In this document: positions 38,893-46,335 of the stretch, piece by piece
Numbering within the stretch: position 1 is the first letter of the stretch
Layout of the letters: each line of letters opens with the position of its first letter
NCBI RefSeq assembly: GCF_003311645.1
Contig: NZ_QEST01000235.1
Span: 124,001-188,000 of the forward strand
Origin: Streptomyces sp. PT12
Lineage (GTDB): Bacteria > Actinomycetota > Actinomycetes > Streptomycetales > Streptomycetaceae
DNA length: 64,000 nucleotides
Direction: 5' to 3'
Program-made: the position numbers and the translations under genes
The notes under the pieces: generated by a model
Told to the model about the DNA's origin: nothing
Database searches by the model: none
What the model saw: only the letters and a program-made list of their open reading frames with translations

Positions 38893-39029
38893 CGCAGGCC
38901 ATTGCCCTCGGGGCGCGTGTACTGGTAGAGGGCCTGGGTGTCGGCGCTGAACTCCCCGACCTCCACCATCAGCGGGGTCTCGTACACCTCGGTGGGCTCC
39001 GCCTGTTCGATGTCCTGTGACTCGTTCAC
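38883..39029 (-). CDS. Lasso peptide precursor (A), predicted 16-residue core
   Basis: 48 residues from GTG 39029, with AGGAGG eight bases upstream. The leader (1-32) contains YETPLMVEVGEF, the YxxPxLxxxGxF recognition motif of PqqD-type lasso systems, and has Thr at the penultimate position (SADTQ). The predicted core is ALYQYTRPEGNGLRWY. Glu9 allows a nine-residue ring (Ala1-Glu9) with a seven-residue tail G10-Y16 through it; no Cys, so a class II lasso. Trp15 and Tyr16 could act as steric plugs. I do not recognise this core. The last codons double as the start of the cyclase gene. Confidence 0.88.
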   Translation of the reverse strand: MNESQDIEQAEPTEVYETPLMVEVGEFSADTQALYQYTRPEGNGLRWY

Positions 39030-39078
39030 GGCAACAACCTCCTGATTGCGACACGGAGATGATCGATCGCGCACCGTC

Positions 39079-39107
39079 ACGTTAAGCGGGGGGCGGGGGC
39101 CACACAA
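39079..39107 (-). promoter_or_regulatory. Candidate promoter of the lasso cluster
   Basis: On the minus strand, TTGTGT (39107-39102) and TAACGT (39084-39079) are separated by 17 bp in an otherwise G/C-rich spacer. About 50 bases separate it from the precursor GTG. The rest of the gap 39030-39336 shows no gene. Confidence 0.55.
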
Positions 39108-39336
39108 GCGCGCCAATGCGCCAACTGTTGCGTGGGAAGAGGGCAGTTGTGGATGGGGCTCGGGGGGTGCGCGGCGCGTGCGCCGCGGCGCGCGGTCAAC
39201 GGCGCGCCCATGGCGCCCTCTTCGGGCGAATGTCTCATCAACGGGCGTTCTTCCGGCGTCGGGTGGTGCTGACTCCACCTGTCCTCGGCGGGTTAGGCGG
39301 CTGGAGGAGCGCGGGCGGGCGCGACAGGGTGGAACC

Positions 39337-40029
39337 ATGACGCCGATGACTTCCCCCGACACCTTCCCCCGCGCCGCCGCCGCTCCCGCGGCGGCCCAAC
39401 CCCCGTCCGCCGCCGTCCGGTTCGGCCGCGAGCTGGGCTATCTCGTCTCCTCGCTGCCGATCGGCGTCGTGTCCTTCACGGTCGGCTTCCTCGGCCTCGC
39501 GGCGGGCGTCGCGACCGCGATCGTCTACCTCGGGGTGCCGATCCTGGTCGGCACGCTCCTGGCGGCGCGCGGCCTGGCGCGCGGCGAGCGCCGCCGCGTC
39601 GAGTCCGTCACCGGGCGCCCGCTTCCGCCGCACGTCTACCGTGAGCGCGGCGACAGGAGCGTCAAGGGGCTGATCGCGGCGCTGGCCGAGCCGCAGTCGT
39701 GGCGGGATCTGGCGCACGCGATCGTCTCGTTCCCGCTGCGGATCGTGAACTTCTGCCTCACGGTGACCTGGGTCGTCGGCGGCCTCGGGATGCTGCTCTA
39801 TGTGACGTGGTCGTGGGCGCTGCCCGAGGACGAGGAGACCGGGCTGCTCGACCTGACGTACGACATCTCGTCGGAGAGCGCGAACATCGCGTTCACCACG
39901 GGCCTCGGCCTGGTCGCGCTCCTGACCGCTCCGCTGGTCACGCGCGGCCTCTTCCTCGTCAACGCGGCCATGGCCCGCGGCCTGCTGACGAATCCGTACG
40001 CGGCGTCGCGCCTCGCGGTGGAGGGGTGA
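39337..40029 (+). CDS. Putative-sensor domain membrane protein
   Basis: 230 residues from ATG 39337. After a Pro/Ala tail there are two hydrophobic blocks (LGYLVSSLPIGVVSFTVGFL, then AIVYLGVPILVGTLLAARGL) and, later, two more (RIVNFCLTVTWVVGGLGMLL and TTGLGLVALLTAPLVTRGLF). This is the four-helix sensor module usually fused to histidine kinases in Streptomyces; here it stands alone. No kinase follows. The role is unknown; it is divergent from the lasso operon. Confidence 0.78.
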   Translation: MTPMTSPDTFPRAAAAPAAAQPPSAAVRFGRELGYLVSSLPIGVVSFTVGFLGLAAGVATAIVYLGVPILVGTLLAARGLARGERRRVESVTGRPLPPHVYRERGDRSVKGLIAALAEPQSWRDLAHAIVSFPLRIVNFCLTVTWVVGGLGMLLYVTWSWALPEDEETGLLDLTYDISSESANIAFTTGLGLVALLTAPLVTRGLFLVNAAMARGLLTNPYAASRLAVEG

Positions 40030-40137
40030 GGACGGCTACACGAAAGCGGCGCTCGGCGGACGGCGAGCGGGAGGACGTGCAGCCCGTAGCGGCCCCCACC
40101 GCCGCCCGCGGGGCCCCGGCCAGGGATACCCTGAGGC

Positions 40138-40824
40138 GTGTCGAGCCCGCCCCAGCGCGCCGATGCGCGCCGCCATCGCCACCTGCTGCTGACCAACGCC
40201 CACGCCGTCTTCGGCGAACGCGGCACCGGGGCCTCGCTGGGGGAAATCGCCCGCCGCGCGGGCGTCAGCCCGGGGACGCTGTACCGTCATTTCCCCACGC
40301 GCGACGCCCTGTTGGCCGCGCTGCTGCGCGACCGCCTCGACGCGCTCGTCGCGCGCGGCGCGACCCTGCTGCGCTCCGAGTCGCCCCATGAGGCCCTGGC
40401 CGCCTGGCTGCGGTCGCTCACCCGCAGGACGACGGTCTACCCTGGCCTGCCCGCGGCGCTGCTGGCCGCGTCCCACGACGAACGCTCGCCGTTGCACACA
40501 CCGTGCCTCGCGGTGACCGAAACCGGCCTGGCCCTGATCGAACGCGCCCGCGACGCCGGGGCGATCCGCACCGATGTGCCCCCACCCGACATCCTGGCCC
40601 TCACCAGCGCGATCGCCTGGCTCGCGGAGCGCACGGGACCCATGGACCCCACGGACCTCACCGCGGACGCGCGGGCGCGGTCCGACCGTCTCGTCGCCCT
40701 GGTCATGGCGGGTCTCACGACTCCCCGGCCGACAGCAGCCGTTCCGCCAGCGCGCGACAGCGCTCCCGCAGCTCAGGAGGGTCGATCACCTCGAAGTCGT
40801 GCCCCAGCAGGACCACCCGCATGA
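40138..40824 (+). CDS. TetR-family regulator
   Basis: 228 residues from GTG 40138. The HTH is LLLTNAHAVFGERGTGASLG with EIARRAGVSPGTLYRHFPTR; the C-terminal domain (TETGLALIERARDAGAIRTD) fits a common Streptomyces TetR subgroup. The last 37 codons overlap the convergent WYL gene by 110 bp and read as a Pro/Ser/Arg-rich tail, which may be dispensable. The target is not evident; neither neighbour is divergent from it. Confidence 0.88.
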   Translation: MSSPPQRADARRHRHLLLTNAHAVFGERGTGASLGEIARRAGVSPGTLYRHFPTRDALLAALLRDRLDALVARGATLLRSESPHEALAAWLRSLTRRTTVYPGLPAALLAASHDERSPLHTPCLAVTETGLALIERARDAGAIRTDVPPPDILALTSAIAWLAERTGPMDPTDLTADARARSDRLVALVMAGLTTPRPTAAVPPARDSAPAAQEGRSPRSRAPAGPPA

Positions 40825-41689
40825 GCACGAAGTCCAGGTTGTCCGCGCCGCTGACCACCTCGCACAGGCCATCGCCCCGCGCCCGCACCACGGCCGCCGC
40901 CGCGGGGATCTGCCGCCGCACCGTCTTTGCTGGCGCGCGCACCAGGAAGCGCGCCTGGTGCGCATAGACCCTGCTCGCCACGCCCTCCTGCACATACGCC
41001 GCCGCGTCCGGCGCGGCCCGCGGACGGAAGTGCCAGGTGCGGGCGGCCACTTCGGTCATCCGGTCGACGCGGAAGCTGCGCCAGTCGTCGCGGTCGAGGT
41101 CGTGCGCGAAGAGGTACCAGCGCCGTTCCGAGGCGACCACCCGGTAGGGCTCGACCCGCCGCCGTCGCGGCTCGCCCTTCGCGGGCGCGTAGGCGAAGCC
41201 GACCTCCACCTCGTCGCGGCAGGCCCGCGCCAGCGTCATGACCACCTCGGGGTCGACCGGCGCGCGCCCCCCGTCGAAGTAGTCCACCGCGTGCGAGAGC
41301 GCGCGCACCTGCTGCCGCAGGCGGGTGGGCAGCACCCGGTCGAGCTTGGTCAACGCGCGAAGCGCCGCCTCGCCAGCCCCCGCGACCGCGCCGCCCGCCC
41401 CGGCCAGCAGCGAGACGGCCGTGGCGATCGCCTCCTCGTCGTCGAGGAGCAGCGGCGGCAGGTCACGCCCGGGCCCGAGCTGGTAGCCGCCGCCGACGCC
41501 CTGGGCGGCGTGCACGGGGTAGCCGAGCGCCCGCAGCCGTTCGACGTCGCGCCGCACGGTGCGCGGCGTGACCCGGAGGCGTTCGGCCAGCTCGGGCCCG
41601 GTCCACACCCGGCGCCCTTGCAGCAGCCCGAGCAGGGTGAGCACCCGCTCCGTCGTCCCGAGATCGTCACCGCTCGCCGCCCCGTCCAT
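40715..41689 (-). CDS. WYL-domain transcriptional regulator
   Basis: 324 residues from ATG 41689 (GTG 41698 also possible). N-terminal HTH_11: LLGLLQGRRVWTGPELAERL, RVTPRTVRRDVERLRALGYP. The middle WYL domain has RVEPYRVVASERRWYLFAHD, and a C-terminal extension (AKTVRRQIPAAAAVVRARGD) follows. These proteins respond to nucleic-acid ligands or stress. It is divergent from the DinB gene with a 70-base gap, so it may control it. Confidence 0.9.
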   Translation of the reverse strand: MDGAASGDDLGTTERVLTLLGLLQGRRVWTGPELAERLRVTPRTVRRDVERLRALGYPVHAAQGVGGGYQLGPGRDLPPLLLDDEEAIATAVSLLAGAGGAVAGAGEAALRALTKLDRVLPTRLRQQVRALSHAVDYFDGGRAPVDPEVVMTLARACRDEVEVGFAYAPAKGEPRRRRVEPYRVVASERRWYLFAHDLDRDDWRSFRVDRMTEVAARTWHFRPRAAPDAAAYVQEGVASRVYAHQARFLVRAPAKTVRRQIPAAAAVVRARGDGLCEVVSGADNLDFVLMRVVLLGHDFEVIDPPELRERCRALAERLLSAGES

Positions 41690-41759
41690 GCCATCCACCC
41701 CGCCAGACAAGCGCGGAAAGCGGACCGTTCCTGTCCGCCTGGCCTGCCAGGGTGGCGCC

Positions 41760-42377
41760 ATGAACGCAGACACCACCGCCGCACCCGCGCTCGACTGGAA
41801 CCGCACGCTGCTCGAACAGTGGGAGTTCCATTGGAACCACCACCTCAGGCCACGGTTCGACGGCCTCACCGACGACGAGTACCTCTGGTCGCCGGTCCCG
41901 AACGCCTGGACCGTGCGCCCGCGCGGCACCTCCGCGGGGACCTCTTCGTTCGGCGCGGGGGACTTCACGGTCGACTACGCCTTCCCCGAGCCCGTTCCCG
42001 CGCCGTTCACCACCATCGCGTGGCGGCTCGGCCATGTCATCGTCGGCGTGCTCGCCGCGCGCAACGCCGCGCACTTCGGGGCGCCCGCGGCGTCGTACGA
42101 GACATGGGAGTACGCGGGGAGCGCGTCCGCCGCGCTCGACCAGCTCAAGGCCCAGCTCGGCCTGTGGACAGCCGGGGTGCGCGGCCTCGGCGGCGCCGGG
42201 CTCGCCGTCCCGGTCGGCGAGAAGGAGCCCTACCCGGAGGCCCCGATGGCCGATCTCGTGCTGCACATCCACCGCGAGCTGATCCACCATCTCTCCGAGG
42301 TGTGCCTGCTGCGCGACCTCTACACGCACACCCACGCCCGCACCCGCACCCACTGCTCTGTGCGGACTACCGGCTAG
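41760..42377 (+). CDS. DinB-family protein
   Basis: 205 residues from ATG 41760. DinB four-helix bundle: LLEQWEFHWNHHLRPRFDGL, then IAWRLGHVIVGVLAARNAAH and a third metal site at LHIHRELIHHLSEVCLLRDL. The His in these stretches would bind a metal in thiol- or stress-related enzymes. The tail YTHTHARTRTHCSVRTTG is repetitive and unlike the family, which suggests the original 3' end was replaced where the foreign island begins at about 42.37 kb. Confidence 0.85.
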   Translation: MNADTTAAPALDWNRTLLEQWEFHWNHHLRPRFDGLTDDEYLWSPVPNAWTVRPRGTSAGTSSFGAGDFTVDYAFPEPVPAPFTTIAWRLGHVIVGVLAARNAAHFGAPAASYETWEYAGSASAALDQLKAQLGLWTAGVRGLGGAGLAVPVGEKEPYPEAPMADLVLHIHRELIHHLSEVCLLRDLYTHTHARTRTHCSVRTTG

Positions 42378-43240
42378 ACATGATCCGAGTGCACAAAGCC
42401 CAGTGACTTGAGCCCTTCGGACTGGCACAGTCGGTCTGAGGCTCCGCCGACTTCGGTTTGCAGCAGTTGGTACGCCGCTCCGTGGGATTTCCCCCAGTGC
42501 ATCGCGGCGCGCCAGAGCAGCCGCCCGAGTCCTTTCCCCCGGTGCTCGGGAAGGACACCAAAGTATTGTGGCATGAGTTGCGGGGAGCCAATCGCGTCGG
42601 GTCTGATCTCCATGGGTCCGATTGCTGCAACGGCCTTGCCCGACCGGGCAGCTACTAGAACCGGGCCCACCCTTCCCGCCTGCATCTGGTCATAGAGGAA
42701 GGAGAACCCGTCTGCGGCCATCTCCTGTGCGAAGTCCCCGAAACTCTGCTGGACGCTGACGGGCCACTCTGCGAATGGGCGCACGGGTCCGTCAGGCTTG
42801 TGGCATGGGAAAGAAGGGAAGTTTTTGAGCTGAATTCGTGTGCCACGTGCGTGCGGCGTCTCTGGACCGAGGAAGTGAACGACGCGCGCTGTGGCTGTGC
42901 CGTGAATGGCGCTGAGTTTCTGGGCTAGCTCAGTCGCCACGATGGCGCTGTCCGGACGAACGCTGTAAACGTGGAGCTTCACTGTTCCTGAGCCACGGCG
43001 GGTGATCGTAGGAATCAGGGTCTCACCCGGGCCATGGATCACATCCCCGGTGAGAATAGTCTCTTCCTTGGACTCAGACCAACGAACGTCTTTGTCATAC
43101 CTGAGAAAACGGCGGCTGGGCGCGACTTCCAGAGTATGTCTGAACAGGTCATCGGTGAATACCGATGGATGTACAGGGCCGAGGGTCGGCACGAAGGGAA
43201 CGGTTACAACCGGTCGGAGCCAGTCCCAACGAAGTCGCAT
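42374..43240 (-). CDS. GNAT acetyltransferase with N-terminal extension, RiPP-island gene
   Basis: 288 residues from ATG 43240. The C-terminal 150 residues are GNAT: VLVAARSGKAVAAIGPMEI and GVLPEHRGKGLGRLLWRAAM (acetyl-CoA pyrophosphate loop), then LQTEVGGASDRLCQSEGLKS. The first 130 residues (SVFTDDLFRHTLEVAPSRRF, KLHVYSVRPDSAIVATELAQ) are not recognised and may bind the substrate. It follows the precursor on the same strand but after a perfect terminator hairpin, so it is probably expressed at lower level. It is AT-richer than the flanks. Confidence 0.75.
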   Translation of the reverse strand: MRLRWDWLRPVVTVPFVPTLGPVHPSVFTDDLFRHTLEVAPSRRFLRYDKDVRWSESKEETILTGDVIHGPGETLIPTITRRGSGTVKLHVYSVRPDSAIVATELAQKLSAIHGTATARVVHFLGPETPHARGTRIQLKNFPSFPCHKPDGPVRPFAEWPVSVQQSFGDFAQEMAADGFSFLYDQMQAGRVGPVLVAARSGKAVAAIGPMEIRPDAIGSPQLMPQYFGVLPEHRGKGLGRLLWRAAMHWGKSHGAAYQLLQTEVGGASDRLCQSEGLKSLGFVHSDHV

Positions 43241-43274
43241 GGGGGCAGACTACTCTCCTTGCCCACACGACACA

Positions 43275-43304
43275 CAGGCCCCGACGCCTAAACGTCGGGG
43301 CCTG
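43275..43304 (-). terminator. Perfect 12-bp hairpin between RiPP precursor and GNAT
   Basis: CAGGCCCCGACG (43275-43286) and CGTCGGGGCCTG (43293-43304) pair perfectly around CCTAAA. It is placed 22 bases after the precursor stop on the minus strand. It may end most transcripts at the precursor, or stabilise the message. Confidence 0.85.
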
Positions 43305-43326
43305 CGCGGTAGTTGACCGGTCGGGA

Positions 43327-43491
43327 TCAGTGCGGGTTGTCGTCGCTGCCACTGCACGAGCAGGCGATGCCGCTCATGAGGTCATCCACGTCGCTCACGA
43401 CAACAAGCGTTGGCGTCGCCACGAGGGTTTCCGGCAGTTCCGGCCGAGTCTTCGGCGGGGCCGGGAGAATGGTCACAGATACTGCGGTCAT
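43327..43491 (-). CDS. Putative RiPP precursor peptide, radical-SAM modified
   Basis: 54 residues from ATG 43491, overlapping the radical SAM stop by ATGA. The N-terminal two thirds is leader-like (SVTILPAPPKTRPELPETLV, then TLVVVSDVDDLM) and the C-terminal end is a compact putative core, SGIACSCSGSDDNPH, with Cys44, Cys46, two Asp and a terminal His. Coupling to a radical SAM/SPASM enzyme fits thioether or carbon-carbon crosslinked RiPPs. The exact class was not recognised. No protease gene is visible. Confidence 0.75.
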   Translation of the reverse strand: MTAVSVTILPAPPKTRPELPETLVATPTLVVVSDVDDLMSGIACSCSGSDDNPH

Positions 43492-44618
43492 GCGGTAACC
43501 GTCTCCTTCTTTGGTTGGCCGTGCTGACAGTAGTTGTGTAGTGGTGCCTTCGCCTCCTGGAACTGCTTGGCCAGTGGTCGGCACACGAGACATGAGCCCG
43601 ACAACTGGCAACCGGAACAGCCCCCGGTGCGAAGCATCAATTTGTCGGCCACGCCAGGAAGTCGGCGTAGTCCTTTAATTCCCTCAGCCATGAGGTCAAT
43701 CTGATCGTCTCGACCGACTTTGCAGATACTGACCTTGGCGTGCGGGTCGGCATGGAAGAACGTGTGGCCCGCATTGCAGCCCTGGAAGGGTGTGCGTTCG
43801 CGCAGGTGCTTGCTGGACTGTGCCAGCAGGGATTCGGGGCCGCCGTAGATGGTCGGCGTCATGTTGGTGTAGACGTGGTGCTTCAGTCCCCAGTCTTCGG
43901 CCATGGCGACCATGGCATCAATCTCCTGGGCGCTGTCTTCCGTGACCACGATATTCAGCCGCACCGGAAGTCCGGCCTCGCGCGCTGCGGCCATACCACG
44001 CTGGAACGACTTCCACGCACCACGACGTTGGGTGAGGCCGTCGAAGCTTGCTTCACTTGCGCCGTAGATGCTTACCACGATGCGGTATGCGGGGTACTGT
44101 TCGAACATCGCGAGAAGCGACGATTCCCACAACCGGGATGCGTTCGTGGAAATCGTGAGCATCATGCCCAAGGAAGCCGCGTACCGATAAGCATCCTGAA
44201 AATGCTTGTCGATCGTCGGTTCACCGCCCGTGATTTGAAGCCAGAGAACCCCGGCGTCACGCATGATGTCGAGCAGGGTGACTTTCTCGCCCCAGGATAA
44301 CCCGGAAAACTCCTTGAGTCCCAGATAGCAATGCTTGCACGCGAAGTTACAGCCGAGGTTGATTTCCCAGCTTGCTCGCCCGAATCCGTACTCAGACGGT
44401 TCACGGACGAGCAGGGCACCGTTGGCAGACTCATGTTCGAGTTCGAGCCCCCAGGCTTCCCTGGCTGCGTTGACGAGCCAAGAAGGACACGGGGATTCCG
44501 TCCCGGTCAACGAGCGCAGTTCGCTGTAGTGGCTTTCCGGCAGTCGGATTCCTGCCGCGTTGCCTGGTTGGACGGCCAGAAACCCGTCAAGGAATGGACT
44601 GACGATTACCTTGTGCAT
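43488..44618 (-). CDS. Radical SAM/SPASM-type peptide maturase
   Basis: 376 residues from ATG 44618, with GGAGGTGAG just upstream. N-terminal 80 residues (VIVSPFLDGFLAVQPGNAAG) may bind the leader. The SAM cluster motif CNFACKHC has Cys at 90, 94 and 97; QITGGEPTID and RIVVSIYGASEASFDGL follow the TIM-barrel pattern. The C-terminal CSGCQLSGSCLVC and YCQHG hold Cys 334, 337, 343, 346 and 364, typical of an auxiliary iron-sulphur site. The stop is coupled to the precursor start (ATGA). It most likely installs the core crosslink. Confidence 0.88.
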   Translation of the reverse strand: MHKVIVSPFLDGFLAVQPGNAAGIRLPESHYSELRSLTGTESPCPSWLVNAAREAWGLELEHESANGALLVREPSEYGFGRASWEINLGCNFACKHCYLGLKEFSGLSWGEKVTLLDIMRDAGVLWLQITGGEPTIDKHFQDAYRYAASLGMMLTISTNASRLWESSLLAMFEQYPAYRIVVSIYGASEASFDGLTQRRGAWKSFQRGMAAAREAGLPVRLNIVVTEDSAQEIDAMVAMAEDWGLKHHVYTNMTPTIYGGPESLLAQSSKHLRERTPFQGCNAGHTFFHADPHAKVSICKVGRDDQIDLMAEGIKGLRRLPGVADKLMLRTGGCSGCQLSGSCLVCRPLAKQFQEAKAPLHNYCQHGQPKKETVTA

Positions 44619-44755
44619 TGCTCACCTCCTTCATCTAGAGAGTCTGCTCGTCCCGAGAAATCTCGGGCCGCTGTTCCACGGTCGGACCCGCTTCGGAATG
44701 GCCCGAGGCTTGCAGGATCACCCGTGCGCAGAGCATCGGCGGTCGTCTTGGGCAT
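44606..44755 (-). CDS. Small ORF coupled to the radical SAM gene
   Basis: 49 residues from ATG 44755 (GTG 44758 directly before), with AAGGAGG about ten bases upstream. The protein (MPKTTADALRTGDPASLGPF, later ADSLDEGGEQCTR) is hydrophilic. The stop lies 13 nt inside the radical SAM gene, so translation is coupled. It could be a second precursor or a leader peptide; its only Cys is third from the end. I do not recognise it. Confidence 0.5.
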   Translation of the reverse strand: MPKTTADALRTGDPASLGPFRSGSDRGTAARDFSGRADSLDEGGEQCTR

Positions 44756-44876
44756 CACGAAACCGCCTCCTTGGCCAGGTAATCTGGACGTCGTCCCACT
44801 TCTCCAACTCCGGGTGCTTGCAACTCTCAATCACGGCCTCAACTCCCTTCGGGGAGCCGGTTGTGTCTGTTCGCAT
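44718..44876 (-). CDS. Possible small ORF upstream of the radical SAM gene
   Basis: 52 codons from ATG 44876, or 38 from GTG 44834, which overlaps the stop of the ORF before it. It reads GVEAVIESCKHPELEKWDDV and QITWPRRRFRD, which looks protein-like in composition. It overlaps the AAGGAGG-preceded ORF at 44606-44755 in another frame, so one of the two may be chance. Confidence 0.3.
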   Translation of the reverse strand: MRTDTTGSPKGVEAVIESCKHPELEKWDDVQITWPRRRFRDAQDDRRCSAHG

Positions 44877-44953
44877 GAATCAAGCGCTCGAACAAGCTTG
44901 TTGGCATCGCCGGGAGTCAACGGACTGATGACGATGCTGCGTTGCACACCCAC
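44831..44953 (-). CDS. Possible small ORF, first in the RiPP-island chain
   Basis: 40 codons from GTG 44953: QRSIVISPLTPGDANKLVRA, then SCEQTQPAPRRELRP. The stop overlaps a GTG (GTGA) that opens the next frame. Weak ribosome site. The composition looks coding but the upstream limit is uncertain. Confidence 0.3.
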   Translation of the reverse strand: MGVQRSIVISPLTPGDANKLVRALDSCEQTQPAPRRELRP

Positions 44954-45035
44954 GGTGCCGACCTGAACGAGTGCGCCAATCGCGAGCCGCGTCGCGGGGG
45001 TTCTCTGCGTGTGGCCTGTGCTCTTGTGGGGTAAC

Positions 45036-45099
45036 CCGCCCCCTGCCGGGACTCAAGGGACATCGGGGACCCGGTTTCGCTGCACCCGGCAAGGGGCGG
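45036..45099. promoter_or_regulatory. Long inverted repeat in the divergent gap
   Basis: CCGCCCCCTGCCGGG (45036-45050) and CCCGGCAAGGGGCGG (45085-45099) pair over 15 bp with one mismatch around a 34-base loop. It sits between the RiPP genes (minus) and the XRE gene (plus). An adjacent small hairpin CTCGGTCC...GGACCGAG follows. Terminator, operator or recombination site are all possible. Confidence 0.45.
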
Positions 45100-45158
45100 G
45101 CGCTCAGACTCGGTCCCCAACGGACCGAGCACTTACCAGCATTACCGGCGAGGGGCCC

Positions 45159-45184
45159 TTGGTACACGCCCTGGCTGGTACCAA
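45159..45184. promoter_or_regulatory. Inverted repeat TTGGTAC-N12-GTACCAA, operator candidate for the XRE gene
   Basis: Perfect 7-bp arms at 45159-45165 and 45178-45184, ending 40 bases before the XRE start at 45225. The spacing of about two helix turns fits a dimeric HTH regulator acting on its own promoter. Confidence 0.5.
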
Positions 45185-45224
45185 ACCGCCGCAGTGTACA
45201 GGGAGTTGGAGGTAGGTTCGAGCG

Positions 45225-46048
45225 ATGGAACTCAACGACGCAGATGGCAAGGTTACCCCGCGCGCCATGCTGGGGAAGACTCTCAGCCGTTTTCGAACGA
45301 ACGCCGAACTGTCGCTAAGGGCGCTTGCCGATCAAGTGGGTTATCCACACTCGTATATCAGCAGGGTGGAGCACGGCGAACAGCTGCCTTCCGAAGCCCT
45401 AGCCGATGCGCTTGACTCGTATTTCGGCACCGGGGATCTCTTCGCGGATCTTCTCGAAATGGCGCAAGACTCGCTTATTGCCGACTACAGCCGGGCTGTG
45501 GTGGGCAAGGAGAAGGATGCCATCCGAATTCGTGTTTTCACAAGCAGCATCATTCCAGGACTGCTCCAAACTGAGGAATATGCCCGCGAACTATTCCGGT
45601 CGGGGCGGATCAGCGAGCCCGAGGATGAGCTTCAGTCGCGAGCTGATGCCCGAATGAAGCGTAAGCGCATTTTCGATGCGCCAGAACCGCCGCTTTATTG
45701 GGCAATCATGGATGAAGCAGCCCTAAGACGCCCCACACCTGACAAGGCTGCATGGCGAGGCAGATTGACCATCTGGTGCAAGTGGTGAAGAAGCCCAACA
45801 TCACTATTCAAGTCCTCCCGTTTGAACAGGGACTTCACTCGATGCTGGGGGGAAGCCTCACCCTACTGTCACTGAAGAACGGCGCGGAGGTCGGCCTAGT
45901 GGAGAGCTTCAAGACTGGGCACCCAGTAGAATCGCCCAAGAAGGTCGTCGAGCTTGTCCAGATATTCGAAATGGCGTGCTCAAAGGCGTTCTCTGAACCT
46001 GAATCCCTCGAAGTGATTCGTGGCTACCTGAAAGAGTACGGCAAATGA
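45225..46048 (+). pseudogene. XRE/DUF5753 regulator split by a frameshift
   Basis: From ATG 45225 the HTH (LGKTLSRFRTNAELSLRALA, then GYPHSYISRVEHGEQLPS) and the start of DUF5753 (RVFTSSIIPGLLQTEEYARE, YWAIMDEAALRRPTPDK) are in frame 1. At about 45752 the frame breaks and stops at 45788. The remainder continues in another frame from ATG 45752: QIDHLVQVVKKPNITIQVLP, HSMLGGSLTLLSLKNGAEVG, ending in GYLKEYGK at 46048. A single missing base explains it. The equivalent gene at 51860-52693 is intact. Sequencing error, recent inactivation, or expression as two pieces are all possible. Confidence 0.85.
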
Positions 46049-46269
46049 CATTGAACCGTATCCCTAACGCTTCCGCTCTTACCTCGTGGCGAAAGTCGAG
46101 CTACAGCGGTTCAGAGAACCAAGACTGCATTGAGGTTGCTGACGGAATCCCTGAATTTCTCCCAGTGCGAGACAGCAAGGCGCCGCAAGGCCCCGCATTG
46201 GTATTTTCGGCGGGTGGCTGGTCAGGATTCCTCTCTGCTCTCATAGACGGCGAGTTCGACGCTACCTAA
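46045..46269 (+). CDS. DUF397 protein
   Basis: 74 residues from ATG 46045, overlapping the stop of the XRE gene (ATGA). The family core SWRKSSYSGSENQDCIEVAD and VRDSKAPQGPALVFSAGGW is intact. DUF397 proteins form regulator-partner pairs with XRE/DUF5753 proteins and influence development and antibiotic production in Streptomyces. The pairing here is by position. Confidence 0.92.
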   Translation: MTLNRIPNASALTSWRKSSYSGSENQDCIEVADGIPEFLPVRDSKAPQGPALVFSAGGWSGFLSALIDGEFDAT

Positions 46270-46296
46270 TTGCTGAGGTGCATAGGAACACACATG

Positions 46297-46335
46297 GCCC
46301 CGCCCCGGTGCCAGTCAAGGCGTGCGAGGCGGGGC
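46297..46335 (+). terminator. Terminator-like hairpin after DUF397
   Basis: GCCCCGCC (46297-46304) pairs with GGCGGGGC (46328-46335), followed by TTTC. The remaining gap to 46508 shows no gene. Confidence 0.5.

Noticed and set aside
44880-45167. 95-codon minus-strand ORF before the XRE gene
   Set aside because: It runs across the inverted repeats and is Arg/Pro/His-rich without motifs; an alternative frame in the same stretch looks more protein-like.
42374-46269. Prophage or integrative plasmid
   Set aside because: Composition suggests acquisition, but no integrase, excisionase, replication or structural gene and no tRNA attachment site was seen.
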